From positions 1-36,095 of the forward strand of contig JACREJ010000031.1 in the NCBI GenBank assembly GCA_016218305.1: a DNA stretch of 36,095 bases, in the 5' to 3' direction. Below, piece by piece: positions 32,207 through 36,095 of this stretch. How positions within the stretch are numbered: the first letter of the stretch is position 1; each line of letters starts with the position of its first letter. Under the pieces are notes generated by a model. That model made no database searches. It was not told the DNA's origin and saw only the letters and a program-made list of their open reading frames with translations. This stretch comes from Gemmatimonadota bacterium. GTDB lineage: Bacteria > Gemmatimonadota > Gemmatimonadetes > Gemmatimonadales > Gemmatimonadaceae. The position numbers and the translations under genes were made by a program.

Positions 32207-34896
32207 GGCTGCACCCGCGCCGGCACGGGCCGCGCCGGCACGGGCCGCGCCGGCGTGCGGCCGGCGGAGAGCAGGTTGACGAACAGTCGCGCACTCCCCG
32301 GCACACCCGCCGGGAACTGGCGGAAGAGCGACAGCGTGGTATACACGTAGGTCCCCTTGCCGTATCGGGTCGTCAGGATGGCTCCCGTGTTCTCCGGTTC
32401 GCCCGGGTCATGCATCTCCAGCGGCGCCGCGTATTGCGGGTCGATGACACTCGGCATGTAGAGCGAGCGTTCCTGCACCCAGTCGGCCCAGTCGCGCTCG
32501 CCAATGCGATTCGGCCAGTTCAGCACGTGCGCCTTCGGATCGCGCACGGTCACCGGCGCCTCCTCCAGGGTAACACGCTGCGCCGAACGCGCGAACGACA
32601 CAGGGTACGGCATCAGCCCCGGGCGCGCCATCTCCTGCTGTCCGTACTGCACCAGCATCGTCCCGCCATCCTTCACGAACTGGAGCAGTCGTGGGTTGTA
32701 TGCGCGAAGTTCCGGAGACGCCTGGTACGCGCGCGGCCCGACAATCACCGTAGTCACCCTCGTCAGGTCGACAAGCGGCAACTCCTGTGGCGTGACGACG
32801 GTGACCGGAACGCCGAGCTGGCGCAGGCCGGCCGCCGACAAGTCGCCGACTCCCTGGACGTAAACGGTCTGCAGGCCGACTGGCACCGTGATCGCCACCG
32901 ACTGCAGCCACAGTCCCGACGTCCGGTACAACCGGATGGGGTGGATGTGCGAGTACTCGATGGTGCGGAAGCCCTCGGCATACTTGCCCATCTCGCCCTC
33001 GGCGATCACCCCGAACTGGTAGCGACCCTCAGCGAGCGTGCCGCGCACGCGGAGGAACAGCTCACGCGATTCGAGCGGCTCGAGCGTGACCTTGCGCGTT
33101 GCCGAGTCCACGGTGAGCCCATCTGGCGAAACGACGTTCAGCGTGTAGGTGCGCGCCGTCGTGGAGTACGACTGCAGGGTGAGTCGGAGCATCTTGTCCA
33201 CCGGTTTGCCCGCCTGCATCCACTCGAGGCCGCGGTCGAAGGACAACGAAACCGCAGGGGCCCCGCCCACCGGGCGGTTCTGCTCGCCAAGCACCGGATC
33301 GGCGAACCGGTAAACGACCGGTGCGCGCGGCGACTCCACCGTGACACTGCCGACGGTCACGGTAACGCCAGCCTCCGTCTCGCGGCGCACATCCTCGCGG
33401 ATCGCCACCCCGCGCAGCAACCCGCTCGAGACGGCAGACACGCGCCCCAAGCCGTCCGACGGCGAGCGCTTGTCGGCGAACAGGTCGCCTTTCCTGCCGC
33501 CCAGCCACCAGGGACGCGTGTCGAGCAGTCCCACGAGCATGCGCGACGTGCGCCACGAACTATCGGGCGCGAGCACCACCGGATTCGGCAAATGCGATGT
33601 GTAGCCGTTGAGCCTGACCGCCGAGACCACCACCGGCTGTCGGCCACGATTGTACACCGTTATCGTGGCAGGCATCGAGTCGCCGAAGGCGAGCAACTCA
33701 CGTTCCGCAGTCGCTTCGACCACGACGCCCGCGGCCTCGAGCAGCGCGGCGGAGCTCCGTGCGTGCATCTGTTCGATTGCGGCATCGGCGTCGAGTTGCG
33801 CCGGCGTGCAGTTGACGAAGTCCTGCCGTCGGCGATACCCCACGGGCAGCTGGCAGTACGGCATCCGCGAGCGCACCGCCTCCACCGACGCGGCGACCAT
33901 CGACAGATGCGGGATGGCCTGTTCCGGACGCCGGAAGTCCAGCATCGCCCCGGCCGAATCGGCGCGCACGAGCGCCGTGCGGAGCAACTGCCGTTGGTCG
34001 GGGGTCAGGCCCGCGTCGATGCGCGCAATCGTGGTATCGATGCCGTCGAAGAGCGAGCGCTCGCTCGTCGCCGGCGTCGCCTCGTTGACGCGCGACGCCT
34101 GACGGGCTACGGCGTTCATGGCCACGCCCCGCCGCTGGAGCACACCAAAGCCCTGTGACCGATGCTGGCTGCGGCTCTCGCCGGCGATCTCCGCATAGCT
34201 GCGTCCCGCCACCGGATTGTACTCGCCGGTGTTGAACGACAGCGTGGCCTGCACGCCGGTGAAGCGGGCGCCGCGATAGAACTTCTGGGCCTCCCAGACC
34301 GGACCAAACGCCTCCACCGGGAAGCGCACGGTGTCCGCGGAGAGGTCGTACGCTTCACGCGCCACGATTCCAGACACCTGATGATGGCCGTGGCCGTCGC
34401 GCTCCGTGCCCGAGAAGACCGCGACGATGACGTGCGGCCGGAAGGCGCGCACGACCGTGACCACGTCGCGCAGCACCTCCTCGTGGTCCCAGTGCTTGAA
34501 CGTCTCCTCGGCCGATTTGGAGAAGCCGAAGTCGTAGGCGCGCGTGAAGTACTGGTGGCCGCCGTCGATGCGGCGCGCCGCGAGCAGTTCCTGCGTGCGG
34601 ATGGCGCCCAGCGCCTCGCCGAGTTCGTTGCCGATCAGGTTCTGCCCGCCGTCGCCGCGGGTCAGCGAGAGATACGCCGTCTCGACGTGGCGCCCGCGGC
34701 TCAGCCATGCGATGAGCTGCGTATCCTCGTCATCTGGATGCGCCGCAATCACGAGCACGCGCGGCGTGACCATCAGCCCGTGCACGAAGTGGTCCAGCGC
34801 GGCAGCGCCGCGCTCCTGCCCGAGGGCGGGACGCGACGTCGCGAGCTGGCACAGGACGGCGCACGCGACGAGCGTGCGCGGCAGGCGCATCGTCAT
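32203..34896 (-). CDS. Secreted PIG-L family deacetylase with Ig-like and ThuA-like C-terminal regions
   Basis: An 897-aa exported protein. A Sec signal covers about residues 1-27 (LVACAVLCQLATSRPALG). The PIG-L/LmbE zinc hydrolase domain (about 44-300) has AAHPDDED with ligands H53 and D56, a TRGDGGQNLIGNELGEALG stretch, and GHGHHQVSG near 168-176 with H172 as a probable ligand. Such enzymes remove N-acetyl groups from amino sugars and related compounds. The middle (about 400-680) is beta-rich and NEW3/Ig-like. The C-terminus (about 680-880) resembles a ThuA/GATase-1-like fold (VTTVIVGPRAYQ, GGTMLVQYG). It ends in a repeat-derived ARPVPARPVPARVQP tail. I choose the ATG at 34896 because GGAGG lies 7 nt upstream and the signal peptide fits. 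It lies 23 bp after sucA. Confidence 0.85.
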   Translation of the reverse strand: MTMRLPRTLVACAVLCQLATSRPALGQERGAAALDHFVHGLMVTPRVLVIAAHPDDEDTQLIAWLSRGRHVETAYLSLTRGDGGQNLIGNELGEALGAIRTQELLAARRIDGGHQYFTRAYDFGFSKSAEETFKHWDHEEVLRDVVTVVRAFRPHVIVAVFSGTERDGHGHHQVSGIVAREAYDLSADTVRFPVEAFGPVWEAQKFYRGARFTGVQATLSFNTGEYNPVAGRSYAEIAGESRSQHRSQGFGVLQRRGVAMNAVARQASRVNEATPATSERSLFDGIDTTIARIDAGLTPDQRQLLRTALVRADSAGAMLDFRRPEQAIPHLSMVAASVEAVRSRMPYCQLPVGYRRRQDFVNCTPAQLDADAAIEQMHARSSAALLEAAGVVVEATAERELLAFGDSMPATITVYNRGRQPVVVSAVRLNGYTSHLPNPVVLAPDSSWRTSRMLVGLLDTRPWWLGGRKGDLFADKRSPSDGLGRVSAVSSGLLRGVAIREDVRRETEAGVTVTVGSVTVESPRAPVVYRFADPVLGEQNRPVGGAPAVSLSFDRGLEWMQAGKPVDKMLRLTLQSYSTTARTYTLNVVSPDGLTVDSATRKVTLEPLESRELFLRVRGTLAEGRYQFGVIAEGEMGKYAEGFRTIEYSHIHPIRLYRTSGLWLQSVAITVPVGLQTVYVQGVGDLSAAGLRQLGVPVTVVTPQELPLVDLTRVTTVIVGPRAYQASPELRAYNPRLLQFVKDGGTMLVQYGQQEMARPGLMPYPVSFARSAQRVTLEEAPVTVRDPKAHVLNWPNRIGERDWADWVQERSLYMPSVIDPQYAAPLEMHDPGEPENTGAILTTRYGKGTYVYTTLSLFRQFPAGVPGSARLFVNLLSAGRTPARPVPARPVPARVQP
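32217..32246. repeat. 15-bp tandem repeat inside the PIG-L 3' end
   Basis: Two exact copies of a 15-bp unit (GCGCCGGCACGGGCC at 32217-32231 and 32232-32246) and a degenerate third copy that follows. In frame it encodes PARPV-type pentapeptides at the extreme C-terminus. The unit length of a whole number of codons preserves the frame, so copy number could vary between strains without breaking the protein. Confidence 0.85.
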
Positions 34897-34919
34897 ACAG
34901 CTTCCTCCGGATACTCCTG

Positions 34920-36095
34920 CTACTTGGCGAGCGCCGCGGAGCGCCGCAGGCCCGTGCCGCCGCGCGGCGGGGGCACCTCCAGCGCTTCCTGCACGATGCG
35001 GCCCTGCTCGTCGGCGTGCGCCTTCGGATACCCTTCCGCCGGACTCGCGCGTTCCGGTCGCCCGATGTACCGGATGACCAGCGCATTCCCCGCCGCGACC
35101 CGCAGCCGCGGGGCAATGTAGCTCCACGCGCCCATGTTCTTGGGCTCTTCCTGGACCCACGCCACTTCGTCGATGTTCGGATACCGATCCACGAGGCGCG
35201 ACACCTCGTCGAGCGGCCACGGATACAGCGCCTCGACGCGCACCACGGCCACATGGCTGCCGGGCTCCTTCGCCATCAGGTCGTAGTAGACCTTGCCCGT
35301 GCAGAAGACGAGGCGGCGCACCTGCTCGCGCTTCGCCTCGCCGGCCGGATCGTCAATCACCGGCTGGAACGTGCCCGTCGCCAGGTCGGCGAGGCGCGAC
35401 GCGGCCTGCGGCAGGCGCAGCAGCGACTTGGGCTGCATCAGCACGAGCGGGCGCCGCGGCTGACGGTGCGCCTGCCACCGCAGCAGGTGGAAGTACTGCG
35501 CCGGCGACGTGGGGTAGGCCACCATCATGTTGTTCTCGGCGCACAGCTGCAGGAACCGCTCAAGGCGCGCACTCGAGTGTTCCGGCCCCTGCCCTTCGTG
35601 GCCGTGCGGCAGCAGCAGCACGAGACCGCTGTCCTGTCCCCACTTGGCGCGGTCGGCGGCGATGAACTGGTCAATCGTCGCCTGCGCCACGTTCACGAAA
35701 TCACCGAACTGCGCTTCCCACAGCGTCAGCGTGTCGGGCGCCGCCACGCTGAACCCGTACTCGAAGCCGAGCACCGCCATCTCGCTGAGCGACGAGTTGT
35801 GAATCTCCAGCGTCGCGCTCGCGCCCGGCAGGTGCTGCAGCGGCACGAACTTGCGACCGGACTTCACGTCGCTGAGGACGGCATGGCGATGCGAGAACGT
35901 GCCGCGTTCGGCGTCCTGCCCGGTGAGGCGCACCGACGTTCCGCTGGCGATCAGCGACCCGAACGCCAGCGCCTCCGCGTGTCCCCAGTCAATGCCGCCC
36001 GACTCGCCGAGCGCGTCACGCCGGCGCTCGAGCTGCTTCGCGAGGCGCGGGTGCGGTGAGAAGTCGGCCGGGTACTGCAACAACTGCTCGTTGAT
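34920..36095 (-). CDS. sucA: 2-oxoglutarate dehydrogenase E1 component, C-terminal part (5' end off window)
   Basis: The frame is open from the window edge (INEQLLQYPADF) to a TAG at 34920, giving 391 residues of a protein that is normally about 900-1000 aa. The thiamine-diphosphate enzyme decarboxylates 2-oxoglutarate in the TCA cycle and passes the succinyl group to the E2 component. GQDAERGTFSHRHAVL is the hallmark of SucA; it is followed by EMAVLGFEYGFSV, WEAQFGDF, LLPHGHEGQGPEHSSARLER and the C-terminal VFCTGKVYYDL, RVEALYPWP and WVQEEPKNMGAW. The pyrimidine-binding and C-terminal domains are present; the N-terminal ThDP-binding part is not in the window. It appears to be the first visible gene of the operon with the PIG-L, peptide and symporter genes. 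Confidence 0.93.
   Translation of the reverse strand: MNEQLLQYPADFSPHPRLAKQLERRRDALGESGGIDWGHAEALAFGSLIASGTSVRLTGQDAERGTFSHRHAVLSDVKSGRKFVPLQHLPGASATLEIHNSSLSEMAVLGFEYGFSVAAPDTLTLWEAQFGDFVNVAQATIDQFIAADRAKWGQDSGLVLLLPHGHEGQGPEHSSARLERFLQLCAENNMMVAYPTSPAQYFHLLRWQAHRQPRRPLVLMQPKSLLRLPQAASRLADLATGTFQPVIDDPAGEAKREQVRRLVFCTGKVYYDLMAKEPGSHVAVVRVEALYPWPLDEVSRLVDRYPNIDEVAWVQEEPKNMGAWSYIAPRLRVAAGNALVIRYIGRPERASPAEGYPKAHADEQGRIVQEALEVPPPRGGTGLRRSAALAK

Noticed and set aside
30403-34158. A 1251-codon open frame on + opposite the symporter and PIG-L genes
   Set aside because: It is antisense to well-supported genes. In GC-rich DNA the complementary frame often lacks stops. Its translation is low-complexity Arg/His/Gly/Ala with no domain.

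Overview
The window is about 36 kb of high-GC bacterial chromosome and looks like a member of the Gemmatimonadota. This is inferred from gene content and style, with no marker gene to prove it: a membrane-anchored SARP/BTAD-type regulator, a DUF1800/DUF1501 pair, a large secreted PIG-L deacetylase beside a sodium:solute symporter, an EF-G paralogue, and a Rho with a long Arg/Gly-rich N-terminal extension. I saw no tRNA, rRNA, CRISPR array, transposase, integrase or phage gene. Most of the region is ordinary, densely packed chromosome.

Layout. 1-2.9 kb: the 3' end of a GxxExxY-family gene, then squalene/phytoene synthase and an FAD-linked oxidase, both on +. 3.1-8.2 kb: thyX (+) and a 1331-residue regulator (+) that joins a DNA-binding/BTAD region, an ATPase, one membrane segment and a long predicted extracytoplasmic part. 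8.3-11.3 kb: an EF-G-like GTPase and an unrecognised 181-aa gene, both on -. 11.6-15.6 kb: DUF1800 lipoprotein, DUF1501 Tat protein and a polysaccharide deacetylase, all exported and on +. 15.6-18.2 kb: a TPR-like protein (-) divergent from rho (+). 18.2-21.2 kb: GT39-type glycosyltransferase followed by an M20 dipeptidase (-, 4-nt overlap). 21.2-23.3 kb: a thioredoxin-fold/DUF255 protein (+). 23.3-28.0 kb: NAD de novo synthesis, nadA-nadC plus a 52-aa zinc-ribbon gene, and nadB, all on -, with a CopD-like gene on + between nadA and nadB. 28.2-30.4 kb: a second CopD-like gene and an MFS transporter (+). 30.4-36.1 kb: a - strand operon of sucA (5' part off the window), PIG-L deacetylase, a 32-aa membrane peptide and an SSS symporter.

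Genes that appear to work together: NadB and NadA make quinolinate from aspartate and NadC converts it to NaMN. The DUF1800/DUF1501 pair is probably co-expressed. The PIG-L enzyme, the 32-aa peptide and the symporter are joined by a 4-nt overlap and a 4-nt gap, which suggests extracytoplasmic hydrolysis coupled to uptake.

The most unusual non-coding signal is a family of intergenic palindromes: full copies at 2941-3069 and 8187-8310 and a right half-copy at 153-187. The half-copy forms the last codons of the GxxExxY gene, which hints that the palindromes are related to a GxxExxY cassette. A different, purine-rich long hairpin lies at 10535-10657. Two real small genes (23336-23494 and 32108-32206) are tightly coupled to their upstream neighbours.
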